Part shown: positions 1-9,163 of the stretch, in pieces | Layout of the letters: every line of letters starts with the position of its first letter | Numbering within the stretch: the stretch's first letter is position 1 | Assembly: GCF_017875395.1 (NCBI RefSeq) | Contig: NZ_JAGGMO010000001.1 | Span: forward strand, 372,001 to 436,000 | Reading direction: 5' to 3' | From: Methanococcus voltae | GTDB lineage: Archaea; AGJL01; Methanococci; Methanococcales; Methanococcaceae | DNA: 64,000 nucleotides | The notes under the pieces: generated by a model | What the model was told of the DNA's origin: nothing | What the model saw: only the letters and a program-made list of their open reading frames with translations | Database searches by the model: none | Translations under genes and position numbers: made by a program

Positions 1-128
1 ATAATTTCAACGTTGACTTAGTTGTATAAAATAAAAATAAAATAAAAATAAATTTAAAACTAAAACTAATAATTAAAAAATATTAAAAATAATATAATTT
101 ATCTTATATTACTTAACTAATGATTTAA

Positions 129-713
129 TTATTTTGTTTTCTTTTGGTTAGCTCTTACGCCAGGTCTTACTTTTTCAGCACCTTTACCTTTGTACATAAG
201 ACCTCTACCTTTTTTACCTGCTGAGGTTAATCCTCTGTAAACTCTACACTTGTTAGCGCCATCTGCTAAGAAGCTGTACTTCTTATCGTTTTTGATGGTT
301 GAACAGTTTACATCTACTAAGATTACTTCGAACCATTTTCTTTTACCGTCTTCGCCTACCCAGTATGAGTTTAAAACTTCCATGTTAGGGTATTTTTTAG
401 CAGCTCTTTCCTCAGCAATTCTTTGAATTGATTTTGCCATTGTAATTTTCTTAACTGCTAATGTTGCTGGTTTTTTAGAGTGTTTTGGCCTAGGTTTTCT
501 TAAACCTCCTCTTCTTACAGCAACTCTAACTACGATAATTCCTTGTTTTGCCTTGTAACCTAAGTTTCTTGCTCTGTCGATTCTTGTAGGTTTTTCTAAT
601 CTTACAACTGTTGGTTCTTTTCTCCAATCTTGCATTCTTGCCCATTGTAAGTCCTTAACATATGATTCAGCAGGTTTTTTCCATGCTTCTTGGATATGTT
701 TGTACATACTCAT
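129..713 (-). CDS. rpl15e: 50S ribosomal protein L15e
   Basis: A basic protein of about 194 residues matching archaeal and eukaryotic L15e along its whole length, including the N-terminal [12 protein letters not shown] segment, the [16 protein letters not shown] stretch and a Lys/Arg-rich C-terminus. L15e is a large-subunit protein with no bacterial counterpart. The frame opens with a GTG at 722, but that GTG is part of the GTGAT ribosome binding site; the ATG at 713 has the standard spacing and is preferred (another ATG lies at 707). The gene stands alone and is preceded by an unusually GC-rich, hairpin-rich leader, which may regulate it. Assignment is secure; the exact start is slightly uncertain. 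Confidence 0.95.
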   Translation of the reverse strand: MSMYKHIQEAWKKPAESYVKDLQWARMQDWRKEPTVVRLEKPTRIDRARNLGYKAKQGIIVVRVAVRRGGLRKPRPKHSKKPATLAVKKITMAKSIQRIAEERAAKKYPNMEVLNSYWVGEDGKRKWFEVILVDVNCSTIKNDKKYSFLADGANKCRVYRGLTSAGKKGRGLMYKGKGAEKVRPGVRANQKKTK

Positions 714-724
714 TTTTATCACTC

Positions 725-810
725 ACTGTAGTCAGTATTTTGTTTCCGGGTTCAGCATTCGCTACATTCCCTACGGGATTACTCCCGTTGATGTGAGAAC
801 CTTTTCGGTT
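725..810 (-). ncRNA. Structured 5' leader or small RNA upstream of rpl15e
   Basis: A GC-rich island in AT-rich DNA. Four consecutive hairpins can be drawn on the minus strand: AACC/GGTT (798-801 with 807-810), a perfect 6-bp stem with a 4-nt loop at 773-788, an interrupted stem with GGG/CCC outside and AGC/GCT inside (748-771), and ACTG/CAGT (725-736) just before the ribosome binding site. In AT-rich archaeal genomes GC-rich islands are a known sign of structured RNA. It could be an autoregulatory leader of rpl15e or an independent small RNA; strand and function are inferred. Confidence 0.4.
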
Positions 811-963
811 ATCTTACCTAATTAAGACACTCAAGTATATTAAGTTAACTACTACAAAATAACATGTTCAAAAATAAAAAAATAAGGATAGAAAATAATA
901 TTAAAAAATTATTTAAAAAAAATAAAAAAATAAAAAATAATTCATAATGTATTTAGCATCATA

Positions 964-1938
964 TTAAATACCCATTATTGCTAGAATTAAGCCGATTAAT
1001 CCAATTACGGTCCCCAAAAGGGATAACGGATAAACTTGCTTAAATGTCAAAACTGGGGTATATGCACTAATTACTGATGCAGATAGTGGGAATATTAAAG
1101 CTACTGCAAAGTTTAGTACCACAGTTATCGGGTTTAATAAATCAGGTGCAATTCCTAAATATAATGTTGCAAAGAGACTTCCCAATGTTATCATTAACAT
1201 TTCCCTAACTGCAAGATATATTGCTCGATACCTTCCAGAAAGCTCCATTGTAGGGCCCTCCAATACATCCGCCTTTGTGTGCATTATCGAGAATGGATAT
1301 TCTTTTAGCATTATTATATATCCTATGAAATAAGCTATAGCCCCTAATATACCGCCCAAACTGAATAAAAAGGTGTTTCCTACAACTGTGTTCAACATTA
1401 TAGAACCTTGAGGTATGAATGGCAACAATGTAGCGATATAAAATGGAAATGAGCCTACAGTTATCATTTTAAAAGCCCTAACTGCACCCAGTTGCTCTAA
1501 GGTTGTCCTTATGGATAATTTACCCTTTCCACCTTTACAGATATCTTCGAAAGGCATTCTAATTCCCATAACGGTGGATGACAAGGCTCCCATGATGATG
1601 TAAGTCATTTCTTCGATTTTTAAGAGGCCTACGATACCTATTTCATTTGACAATATATGGAAGTGAGTTAAAGAAGTCATTGCCAAAATAATCCATATTA
1701 CTAAAAAACTTAAAATTGGCATAAAATGGTATAATCTAGGCATACTTGAAACAGGTGTTATTGTTTGTTTATAAAGAGCCTTAAAAAATCCCCAATATCC
1801 GATAGAAGCCAAAGATGGACCTTTTCGTTGTTGAATTCTGGCTTGAATTTTTCTTTGAATACCTGGTATCCATGTTGATATTGCAAATGCAATTAAGGGA
1901 ATTCCCAAAATTGATGCCAATTCTTGGAGTAATACCAT
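964..1938 (-). CDS. ehbO: Energy-converting hydrogenase B membrane subunit EhbO (NuoH-like)
   Basis: A protein of about 324 residues with roughly eight hydrophobic segments, related to NuoH/ND1 and HycD subunits that join the peripheral [NiFe] module to the ion-conducting membrane arm. The N-terminal STWIPGIQRKIQARIQQRKG loop resembles the conserved cytoplasmic loop of this family. It is the last gene of the ehb run, after ehbM and a 169-bp gap. The longer frame begins at 1953, but a GGTGG site inside it points to ATG 1938. Ehb uses the ion gradient to reduce ferredoxin with H2 for carbon assimilation (family knowledge). Confidence 0.85.
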   Translation of the reverse strand: MVLLQELASILGIPLIAFAISTWIPGIQRKIQARIQQRKGPSLASIGYWGFFKALYKQTITPVSSMPRLYHFMPILSFLVIWIILAMTSLTHFHILSNEIGIVGLLKIEEMTYIIMGALSSTVMGIRMPFEDICKGGKGKLSIRTTLEQLGAVRAFKMITVGSFPFYIATLLPFIPQGSIMLNTVVGNTFLFSLGGILGAIAYFIGYIIMLKEYPFSIMHTKADVLEGPTMELSGRYRAIYLAVREMLMITLGSLFATLYLGIAPDLLNPITVVLNFAVALIFPLSASVISAYTPVLTFKQVYPLSLLGTVIGLIGLILAIMGI

Positions 1939-2078
1939 AAAACCACCAAACATAATAATTTGAACATAAATACAATAATTAATTTAAATAAAGATATATG
2001 ATAAACAATGTGATTATAAATTTAAAGTAATAATAGAATAATTATATTGATAATAATTAGTATTATTTTAATGTAAAT

Positions 2079-2102
2079 TACGTATTTTACGTATTTTACG
2101 TA
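2079..2102. repeat. Tandem 9-bp repeat TACGTATTT
   Basis: Two full copies and one partial copy of a 9-bp unit in the gap between ehbO and ehbM, just after the ehbM stop. Too short to be a satellite. It could be a protein site or chance in AT-rich DNA. Confidence 0.5.
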
Positions 2103-2107
2103 TGATT

Positions 2108-2551
2108 TTATTTTTCTAATAATTTTGGAAGTGCTTTGACTACACCGGTGATTACATCTTCAGGTCTTGGGGGACATCCTGGGACATTCACATCCACAGG
2201 TATTATATTTTTAACAGGACCATCGATAAAGTCAGAGGTACCCAAATCAGCTCCAATATTTCCATAAACTCCACCCATTAATGCACAAGCACCTGCTGCA
2301 ACTACAGCTTTAGGATTTGGCATTTCTTCATATATCTTTTTCAAAGCGGCAGAGGTAGCTTTTGTAACACAGCCTGTGACAATCAAAATATCTGCTTCAC
2401 GAGGATTCCATGTTAAAAAAACATTATATTGCTCAACATCATAAAATGGGGACAATACACAGTTTACAACTTCTATATCGCAACCGTTGCAACCCCCTGT
2501 ATAAACTAACATTACATGGATACATTTTTTTCTACTTATTTCTTTTAACAT
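2108..2551 (-). CDS. ehbM: Energy-converting hydrogenase B small subunit EhbM (NuoB-like)
   Basis: About 147 residues of the NuoB/HycG small-subunit family. The [4Fe-4S] ligands are visible: GGCNGC near the N-terminus, a Cys in VTGCV, and PGCPPRPE near the C-terminus, with [10 protein letters not shown] between. This cluster passes electrons between the NiFe large subunit and ferredoxin-type subunits. The open frame runs back to a TTG at 2590 with no ribosome binding site; ATG 2551 gives the usual family length and is preferred. It sits between ehbL and ehbO; the partner large subunit EhbN is not in the window. Confidence 0.88.
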   Translation of the reverse strand: MLKEISRKKCIHVMLVYTGGCNGCDIEVVNCVLSPFYDVEQYNVFLTWNPREADILIVTGCVTKATSAALKKIYEEMPNPKAVVAAGACALMGGVYGNIGADLGTSDFIDGPVKNIIPVDVNVPGCPPRPEDVITGVVKALPKLLEK

Positions 2552-2629
2552 TGCTATCCATCTCTTTATTTTTAGTAAAAAATATTTCAAATTATTAAAA
2601 TATTATACAATATTATACAATATTATAAA

Positions 2630-3142
2630 TTATTTCATCTTATTCTTATTTTTTACAATATTATCTAAATTAATTGACAATATTTTCATAATTGATTGAA
2701 TTTTATCTTCAGAAATTTCAACAGGTCTTTCAAGAACTTTTGAAACATCTATTTTTATTTCCTTAGAATCTCCCACGTGTCTTGGGTGTATTGGGGAAAC
2801 TTCATTAAATAAAGCGAATATAGGACAAAAATCATGACAATATAAACAGAATACGCATTTTTCAGCATCGATTACTGGTATGGACTCTTTTGAATATTCT
2901 TCAGTTAATTTAATGGGCTCAATTTTTTCCATTGTAATGGCTTTAGTCGGACAAGCATTTGCACAACCACCACAACCTATACATATGTCTTTTAAAACAT
3001 TTTCTGGCAATTCAATACCTTTTAAAATACTTTCAGTCATTTCTTTTGAAGTATATCTACCAGTACCTAATATTATACGTTCTAAATTACGATAAAATCC
3101 AGAAATAAATATTTTTGATAATTCTCTAACTCCTGAGTCCAT
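2630..3142 (-). CDS. ehbL: Ehb ferredoxin-type subunit EhbL, 2[4Fe-4S]
   Basis: 170 residues with two classical [4Fe-4S] motifs, CIGCGGCANACP (about residues 55-66) and CVFCLYCHDFCP (about 96-107), the arrangement of NuoI/HycF-like subunits. It relays electrons between the polyferredoxin or soluble ferredoxin and the hydrogenase small subunit EhbM encoded just downstream. A GGCGATATT-ATG start context supports 3142. The roughly 60-residue tail after the second cluster has no recognised motif. Family assignment is firm; the letter L comes from gene order. Confidence 0.85.
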   Translation of the reverse strand: MDSGVRELSKIFISGFYRNLERIILGTGRYTSKEMTESILKGIELPENVLKDICIGCGGCANACPTKAITMEKIEPIKLTEEYSKESIPVIDAEKCVFCLYCHDFCPIFALFNEVSPIHPRHVGDSKEIKIDVSKVLERPVEISEDKIQSIMKILSINLDNIVKNKNKMK

Positions 3143-3249
3143 AATATCGCCATATTTGCATTTTTAATAATTTTTAGCTTATTCGATAATATAATAAAAT
3201 ATAATATAAAATATTGTATTCATATTGTATTCAGTTCGTTAATTGAATA

Positions 3250-4962
3250 CTATTTCCAAGTTCTAAACGTCTTTATTGCGTTGGTTGGACATATATTTGC
3301 ACAAGCTGAGCATAATTCGCATTTATTCAAATCAATTGCTCCATAATCAATACAATTATTTGGACATATTTTATTACATAATCCGCAACTTACACAATAA
3401 TCATATTCCGTGTGTATATATGAGTATTCTTTGTCTACAGTCTTTTTTATTCCTGCAATATTGGGTAAAACATCTCTTGGACAATACATTCCACACTTTT
3501 GGCAAGAAATACAAGATTCGTCGAATAAAACTTTAAAATCTGATGCGTTATTGTCTTCTAATGATAGATTGTTTATCAAAATGGTTAGCGAGTCATTTGG
3601 ACAGATTTCTGCACAAGTCCCGCAACCTATACAAGATTCATCAATTATTTCAAAAGGTATTTCCCTTTTTACAATTTCTATTGCATCTTCAGGACATTTT
3701 TGTATACATTTTTCACACAAAACGCAATTTCCTACGAGTTTTGATTTTAAATCTTTAGAATCTTTATTAATTACCCGTCTAATACCTTGAGGGCAAGATT
3801 TAACGCATTCTATACATAATGTGCAGTTATTTTTATTATATAAAATTCTGCCATCTTTGTACAATAACGCGTTATTTGGGCATACATCTACACATGCTCC
3901 ACAATTTATACAATATATCTTACTTTGATAAGTTATATCATTATTATACTCATTAGGGTTGTTATTTTCAATATTTTTCGAATATTCTTCCGATTTTCCC
4001 TTATTAATTATCTTAAAGTTTTCAATATCTAAAACATCATTTGGACAGTTTTGTATGCAACTTGTGCATAATATACACCCGTCTCTAATCTTACCCTTAT
4101 ATATGGATTTAGGAGTAGTAGGACAGACTTCTTCACATAAGTTACATTCTGTACACATTTTTTTAGAAGATATCTTTTCAGATTTTGAATTTAATTTATT
4201 AAGGGGGTTAATAATCATTGAATTAGAATTAATACATTCATTATTCGTTAAATTTTCAAATAACTCTATTGCGTTGGTTGGACATTCATAAATACATCTA
4301 TTACAATTTATACATTTTTCCGAATTTATAATTATAGAATACCGTTGTTCGTCCTTTAATTTTAAAGATTCTTTATTTAAATCATTTTTATTATTGATTT
4401 TACCATTAACTTTATTATTAACTTCTTTTAAATTTGGCTTTAAATTTGTATTTAAATTAGTATTCAATACTTTATAGATGGTTGCATATCTTTTTGCCAA
4501 CATTTCATTTTTTGAAGTCCTTAATTCCTTTGGATTAAAGTAAATTCTAGCATTATCACAAGCTTTGGTGCATAAACCGCACATTACGCATATACCTATT
4601 GGGTATTTTTCACTGGATACTGCAGACTTATTTTCTAAGACATTACTTTTTCTATCTGTATTAATTTTAGAGGTTTTAGAAAAACATTCCTTTTCGTCGA
4701 CCATTTTAATAATTCCAATTGGACAGTTTTTTTCACATATGGCGCAACCTACGCATTTTTTTCTATCTACGTAGTATCCACCATATTCATTTTCCAAAAT
4801 TGCGTTGGTTGGACAGACTTCTGCACATTTTCCACAAGTTATGCAAGATATTGCAGTTCCGCCAATCATTTTTATTGCATCAGTCGGACAAAGCTCCATA
4901 CATTTTTTGTTACAGCCTTTTTCCTGTTCAGATATACATTTATCTAAATTAGTTACAATCAT
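3250..4962 (-). CDS. ehbK: Ehb polyferredoxin subunit EhbK with 14 cluster motifs
   Basis: 570 residues. I count fourteen Cys-rich [4Fe-4S] motifs, most in the form CxxCxxCxxxCP, so up to about fourteen clusters in seven ferredoxin-like pairs. The first motif (CISEQEKGCNKKCMELCP) is irregular and the fourth ends in CD instead of CP. Between the fourth and fifth motifs lies a Cys-free Asn/Lys-rich insert (about residues 170-205). It should act as a multi-cluster electron wire on the cytoplasmic side of Ehb. Its ATG overlaps the ehbJ stop by 4 bp, which implies translational coupling. Confidence 0.88.
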   Translation of the reverse strand: MIVTNLDKCISEQEKGCNKKCMELCPTDAIKMIGGTAISCITCGKCAEVCPTNAILENEYGGYYVDRKKCVGCAICEKNCPIGIIKMVDEKECFSKTSKINTDRKSNVLENKSAVSSEKYPIGICVMCGLCTKACDNARIYFNPKELRTSKNEMLAKRYATIYKVLNTNLNTNLKPNLKEVNNKVNGKINNKNDLNKESLKLKDEQRYSIIINSEKCINCNRCIYECPTNAIELFENLTNNECINSNSMIINPLNKLNSKSEKISSKKMCTECNLCEEVCPTTPKSIYKGKIRDGCILCTSCIQNCPNDVLDIENFKIINKGKSEEYSKNIENNNPNEYNNDITYQSKIYCINCGACVDVCPNNALLYKDGRILYNKNNCTLCIECVKSCPQGIRRVINKDSKDLKSKLVGNCVLCEKCIQKCPEDAIEIVKREIPFEIIDESCIGCGTCAEICPNDSLTILINNLSLEDNNASDFKVLFDESCISCQKCGMYCPRDVLPNIAGIKKTVDKEYSYIHTEYDYCVSCGLCNKICPNNCIDYGAIDLNKCELCSACANICPTNAIKTFRTWK

Positions 4963-5267
4963 TTTATCGCCTTTAAATTAGATTTAAATATATTTCCAAA
5001 CAATACCCCAACAATTCCTGCTAAAAAGATATGGGAAAAAGGGATTTCCTGATAGTAAGGAGTAGAACCTAATAAAAAGGCCACAAATAGTCCCAATACA
5101 AGCCAATGCAATAATTTAAGTCTCTCGTTTATTTTTAAACCTAATACAAAACCTACGATAACGCCGATTACTGATATATACATTATATCAAGCGAAGATA
5201 TCGTATTTAATAAGGTATTTGATATATCTAAATTCACATTATCACCGAAATAATGCCAAAGTTCCAT
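4959..5267 (-). CDS. ehbJ: Energy-converting hydrogenase B small membrane subunit EhbJ
   Basis: 102 residues with three hydrophobic segments (about 28-46, 55-67 and 72-90). There is no motif that I recognise by itself; the name rests on size, hydrophobicity and position between ehbHI and ehbK, matching the ehb gene order of Methanococcus and Methanothermobacter. Its TGA stop overlaps the ATG of ehbK. The start has only a weak ribosome binding site. The following 253 bp (5268-5520) contain no gene. Confidence 0.7.
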   Translation of the reverse strand: MELWHYFGDNVNLDISNTLLNTISSLDIMYISVIGVIVGFVLGLKINERLKLLHWLVLGLFVAFLLGSTPYYQEIPFSHIFLAGIVGVLFGNIFKSNLKAIK

Positions 5268-5520
5268 AATACATCTTGATTATTCATTAAATAGTAATTC
5301 ATTATTTTTTAATATAAAATCCGATTATTATATTCATAACTTTATTGGTATTCTATAATTTTAATAGCTTTATCTCATATTTATCCTGTTTTCATATTAT
5401 ATAATATTTATAGATTTAAATAATTTCATAATTATTACTCATCTTATTGGTAATTATTAGAAATTATTAAAAATTTTCAAAAGCCAATTCTTAAATTGAA
5501 GTAAATTAAATTACATTACA

Positions 5521-6327
5521 TTAAGAATTAGAACTTTTTAAACCGGAATTATTTGTAAATATTTTTTTAGTACTTAAAAGCAGGGAAATTGAAGATAAAC
5601 CGGCTAAAACCTTAAAACCTACTGCAATATTCAAATAAGGTATTAATCCAACCGCACCCATATTTTGAGGTGAAGGGAATAAGGGAATACCATTAAGTAC
5701 TGATATATTTAGTAAGTAATATCCTGATACTGCCATCCCTAATGCACCCATTATCATGAAAAATAAGGCTCCAAAGGTTTCCAATTTCTCTAAAAAGTGA
5801 TGCGTAAATCCAATAGGGGATTTTGTACCATAACCGATTATTCCCAAAATATAGGCTACGGAAATTAAAGCGCCACCTTGAAAACCACCGCCTGGAGTTA
5901 TATGACCTGCTAATATAGTTACAATACCTAAAACCATGAGTATTACACTTAAAGGCATTGTAATAACTTTTATTATCGAAGTAAATCCCAAATCATGGTC
6001 TTCATCATCTTTATAACTAGCATTTTGACCATCTTGGGTATTTTCACAGAATAAAGACTTTAAAAAGTCGGTATTGTACAAACCTCTTCCAAAAACCATT
6101 CCTGTGACCATAACCGACGTTACAAGGATTAAACACTCACCTAATGTGTCAAAAGCTCTCCAATCAAATAATACTGCAGTTACAAAGTTGGGAACAATAT
6201 AATTACTGGTATAAACTGCATTTACACCTTCTACCACGTTAATATTAAATATAGAGTACAATATGGCAACTCCAAAGAATAAAAACGATAAAAATACTGC
6301 AATATCTCTTGTTATAATATTTCTCAA
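5521..6327 (-). CDS. ehbHI: Ehb membrane subunit EhbHI (MnhB/MrpB-like fusion)
   Basis: 268 residues. The C-terminal half has the MrpB/MnhB signature, with [17 protein letters not shown] around residues 140-157, between hydrophobic helices; the N-terminal third carries a separate group of helices with ending in [13 protein letters not shown]. Such subunits belong to Mrp-type antiporter modules in energy-converting hydrogenases. One gene here seems to cover both EhbH and EhbI of Methanothermobacter. The start is TTG at 6327 behind a strong GGTGGT site. It is 15 bp downstream of ehbG. Confidence 0.78.
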   Translation of the reverse strand: MRNIITRDIAVFLSFLFFGVAILYSIFNINVVEGVNAVYTSNYIVPNFVTAVLFDWRAFDTLGECLILVTSVMVTGMVFGRGLYNTDFLKSLFCENTQDGQNASYKDDEDHDLGFTSIIKVITMPLSVILMVLGIVTILAGHITPGGGFQGGALISVAYILGIIGYGTKSPIGFTHHFLEKLETFGALFFMIMGALGMAVSGYYLLNISVLNGIPLFPSPQNMGAVGLIPYLNIAVGFKVLAGLSSISLLLSTKKIFTNNSGLKSSNS

Positions 6328-6342
6328 TTAAACCACCTTATA

Positions 6343-6651
6343 TTAATGAGCAAAATACAATACAACCGATATACCGCCACAGAACATAGATAACCAGAAC
6401 AATTGCGTTGAAATATCGTTTGAATTCTCTTTTTCGAATTTAAATACTAAAGGTAATTGTGATAGCAATAAAGCCGTTAATGAAATACCTATTAATCCAT
6501 AAAGTACGTTACTATATATTCTAAATATCATAATTGCTAAAAGTACGATGAATCCATATAATGTAAATTCTGCGGTTAATACTGCACCTACAGATACTCC
6601 ATCACCGTGCTTTTTTTTGTCTAGCTCTTTTCCATACTTGTCATAACCCAT
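6343..6651 (-). CDS. ehbG: Energy-converting hydrogenase B small membrane subunit EhbG
   Basis: 102 residues: a charged N-terminus (MGYDKYGKELDKKKHGDG) followed by three or four hydrophobic segments. No diagnostic motif; the assignment depends on its position between ehbF and ehbHI and on its length. ATG 6651 has a good GGTGTCTTT context. Confidence 0.68.
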   Translation of the reverse strand: MGYDKYGKELDKKKHGDGVSVGAVLTAEFTLYGFIVLLAIMIFRIYSNVLYGLIGISLTALLLSQLPLVFKFEKENSNDISTQLFWLSMFCGGISVVLYFAH

Positions 6652-6777
6652 AAAGACACCATATCAAGATTTTATATTTATTTTAAACTTAAAATAAATT
6701 TAAGTAAAAGATATAATTAAAATATTTGATTAAGATTTTAATTAAGATATTTAATTAAGATATTTAATTAAAATATA

Positions 6778-8229
6778 TTATAAAGTACTTAAAAAATTAT
6801 CAAATGAATTGTATAACGTATTTGTGACAATTTCTGGGAAAATACCCAATATTATACATAAAATTGTCAATATAAGCAATGAAAACTTAGGATATTTTAA
6901 CATAGGGTTATTATAATCTTTTTTAAGCTCTTCAATATCTTTTAATCCATTTGGTTTTAAATATATCATATAAAATGCTTTCATCATCGATACAAAAGTT
7001 CCAATACTGACCAATATCATAATAATTGTTAATTCGGGCAAATTTGCGTTTATAGATGCTTCTGCCAATAGTAATTTACTTTGAAAACCATTGAATGGTG
7101 GTACACCACTTATTGCCAATTTTGCACAAAGCACCATAAAAGCTACAAATGGCATTACGGGTAATAAATTGCCCAATTTATCCAATTTACTAGTTTTATT
7201 TTCATTTGATACAATATGTGCCCCTAAAAAAAGAGCACTTTTGTAAATAACGTGATTTATGGCATGGAATACCCCTGCAACAAATCCTAATGGAGTCCCT
7301 AAAGCCAAACCTGCTGCTACGTAGCCACCTTGACTTATTGCGTGGTATGATAGTAATTTTCTATAGTCAGTTTGTAAAAGTGCCATTACCACACCAAATA
7401 CCATTCCCAAAATTGAAATTACAATTAATAATACTTGCAAATTTCCAAATAATGGTAAACCATAGAATAATTTAAACATTAACAGCATAAGTGCAACTAA
7501 TACGAATTTAGAGAATGTTTGTAATACTGCTGAGATAAAAGGCTTTGCTCCGGAGTACACTTCAGATTTTATAGTGTGGAAAGGAGGTAAACCGCTACCA
7601 TAGCAAAGTCCAATTATCAACATTAAAGCGCCACCATATATTACTGGATTAGTTGGGTTAGCCAATAATTGAGCGTGGATTTCTGGAATAAATAACGTTC
7701 CAGATATTGAAAGTAATAGCCCAATTCCCAGAAGTAATATGGAACCTGCGAAATTACCCATTATAAGATATCTAAGGGCTGATTTATAGGAATTTTCAGT
7801 TCCCGTAGCCAATAAAAGCCCTGTTTGAGATATTGCGGTTATCTCATAAAATACATACATGTTGAATAAATCTTCGGATAAAACAACTGCTGTGACACTT
7901 GCTAAACCCATTAAAACTAAAGAAGTAACTAGACCGCTCTGTTTTTCACCCGCTGAGGAAATTAAAGTTAGCGAAGCTATTAATGTAAGTACGATTAAAA
8001 TAAGCTGTTTAGCAGGATTGAATAAATATGCAATACCTGATGTCATGGTTTCTACCAATCCGTGGTTTCCGAAGAAATAGAACCCATAATTCGGAATAAA
8101 TGGTAATGCCATAAGGATTATTGCTAATGCTATTGAGGAATATTTAATTAATTTATCTTTTCCATGTAAAAAATTTAACACGATTGCCATGAACATAGGG
8201 AAGACTACCAATAATGGAAGTAAATTCAT
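6778..8229 (-). CDS. ehbF: Ehb ion-translocating subunit EhbF (NuoL/M/N and MrpD family)
   Basis: About 483 residues with 13-14 predicted membrane helices, of the proton-conducting antiporter family shared by NuoL/M/N and MrpA/D. Family features include an acidic helix (LSEDLFNMYVFYEI, about 118-131), the discontinuous-helix region with GSGLPPFHTIKSEVYSGA (about 205-222), and SYHAISQGGYV. In Ehb it is the likely H+ or Na+ channel. GGTGAGTAAA-ATG selects 8229 rather than the GTG at 8238. The products of ehbE and ehbG flank it. Confidence 0.88.
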   Translation of the reverse strand: MNLLPLLVVFPMFMAIVLNFLHGKDKLIKYSSIALAIILMALPFIPNYGFYFFGNHGLVETMTSGIAYLFNPAKQLILIVLTLIASLTLISSAGEKQSGLVTSLVLMGLASVTAVVLSEDLFNMYVFYEITAISQTGLLLATGTENSYKSALRYLIMGNFAGSILLLGIGLLLSISGTLFIPEIHAQLLANPTNPVIYGGALMLIIGLCYGSGLPPFHTIKSEVYSGAKPFISAVLQTFSKFVLVALMLLMFKLFYGLPLFGNLQVLLIVISILGMVFGVVMALLQTDYRKLLSYHAISQGGYVAAGLALGTPLGFVAGVFHAINHVIYKSALFLGAHIVSNENKTSKLDKLGNLLPVMPFVAFMVLCAKLAISGVPPFNGFQSKLLLAEASINANLPELTIIMILVSIGTFVSMMKAFYMIYLKPNGLKDIEELKKDYNNPMLKYPKFSLLILTILCIILGIFPEIVTNTLYNSFDNFLSTL

Positions 8230-8333
8230 TTTACTCACCGAAATAACTTAAAAATTATAAACAATACTATAATATTAAATTTTATTTAATAAGGGATACA
8301 TAATCTATTTAATTATTTAGTCTATTTATTGAG

Positions 8334-8693
8334 TTAATCAGTCTTTTTTAAAAGTATAGACGATTTTAAAGTACCGTATTTTTTGAACAAAACTATTGCA
8401 ATTCCAAGCATTATTGCTAACATAGATGCTTCAATCACGATGTTAGTAAGGACTAAAGCTTGTGGCAATGGGTATGCACTTGTAGTCGAAAATACAGGCA
8501 TAGAAACTTCCAAAGTCTTTATCGGAACTATTCCTTGAGTATAACCGATTGCAATTAAAATTAAATTTACGCCTCCGCCAATTGCCGAAAGTGCCATTAT
8601 TTTTTTAATCACATTGTCGACGAAAAACATTCCGTAAATTCCTATAACAATTAAAAGACCTGCTGTAATAAATGAAGCCATCTGTAATTCCAC
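8334..8693 (-). CDS. ehbE: Energy-converting hydrogenase B subunit EhbE (NuoK/MrpC-like)
   Basis: 119 residues with three membrane helices, typical of NuoK/MrpC subunits; LVLTNIVIEASMLAIMLGIA resembles the conserved ALVLTxIVI(E/G) motif with the buried Glu. The GTG start at 8693 follows GGTGTTATT. It is the most upstream ehb gene here, so the operon promoter should lie in 8694-9163. The name E rather than G follows the Methanothermobacter order, where the NuoK-like gene precedes ehbF. Confidence 0.78.
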   Translation of the reverse strand: MELQMASFITAGLLIVIGIYGMFFVDNVIKKIMALSAIGGGVNLILIAIGYTQGIVPIKTLEVSMPVFSTTSAYPLPQALVLTNIVIEASMLAIMLGIAIVLFKKYGTLKSSILLKKTD

Positions 8694-9163
8694 AATAACA
8701 CCTACGTTATGATTTATGGAGATTATTTAATCCTTTTTTAATATATTAAATCTTTATCATGTGTTAATTTAGATATAAACGATTATATGTATTTTTTACA
8801 AATTTCTGAATTAACTTATGAAATTGTCATTATAATTAATGATAAATATCTTTAAAAATATCTATATAAAGATTATGGTATTTGTACTATTTCTACAATA
8901 TGATACGTTTAAATATATTATAATATCGATATTAAAATTACTTTATGGATCAATAAAATTATTAATTAATAATTAGTTGGAACAAAAATGGATTTATATC
9001 TGTGATTTACATCTATGAAATATAAATATGACTAGAATTATAATGTATCTAAGTTCTAAGAATTGAATTAGGAAATAAAATACTGAATATAATTAAATAG
9101 AATTATGAACGGGATAATTGATGAGACAATTAATAGAATAAGGATAATCCGATTGGTGTTATT
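8694..9163. promoter_or_regulatory. Divergent intergenic region between the ehb operon and atwA
   Basis: 470 bp of AT-rich DNA without a convincing gene, between two divergently transcribed units. It must hold the promoters of both, but TATA-like strings are too frequent in this sequence for a single site to be named. No strong hairpin or long repeat was seen. Confidence 0.5.

Noticed and set aside
3276-4952. Several plus-strand open frames opposite ehbK
   Set aside because: They are antisense shadows of the repeated Cys motifs, with low-complexity Phe/His/Ile-rich translations and no start signals.
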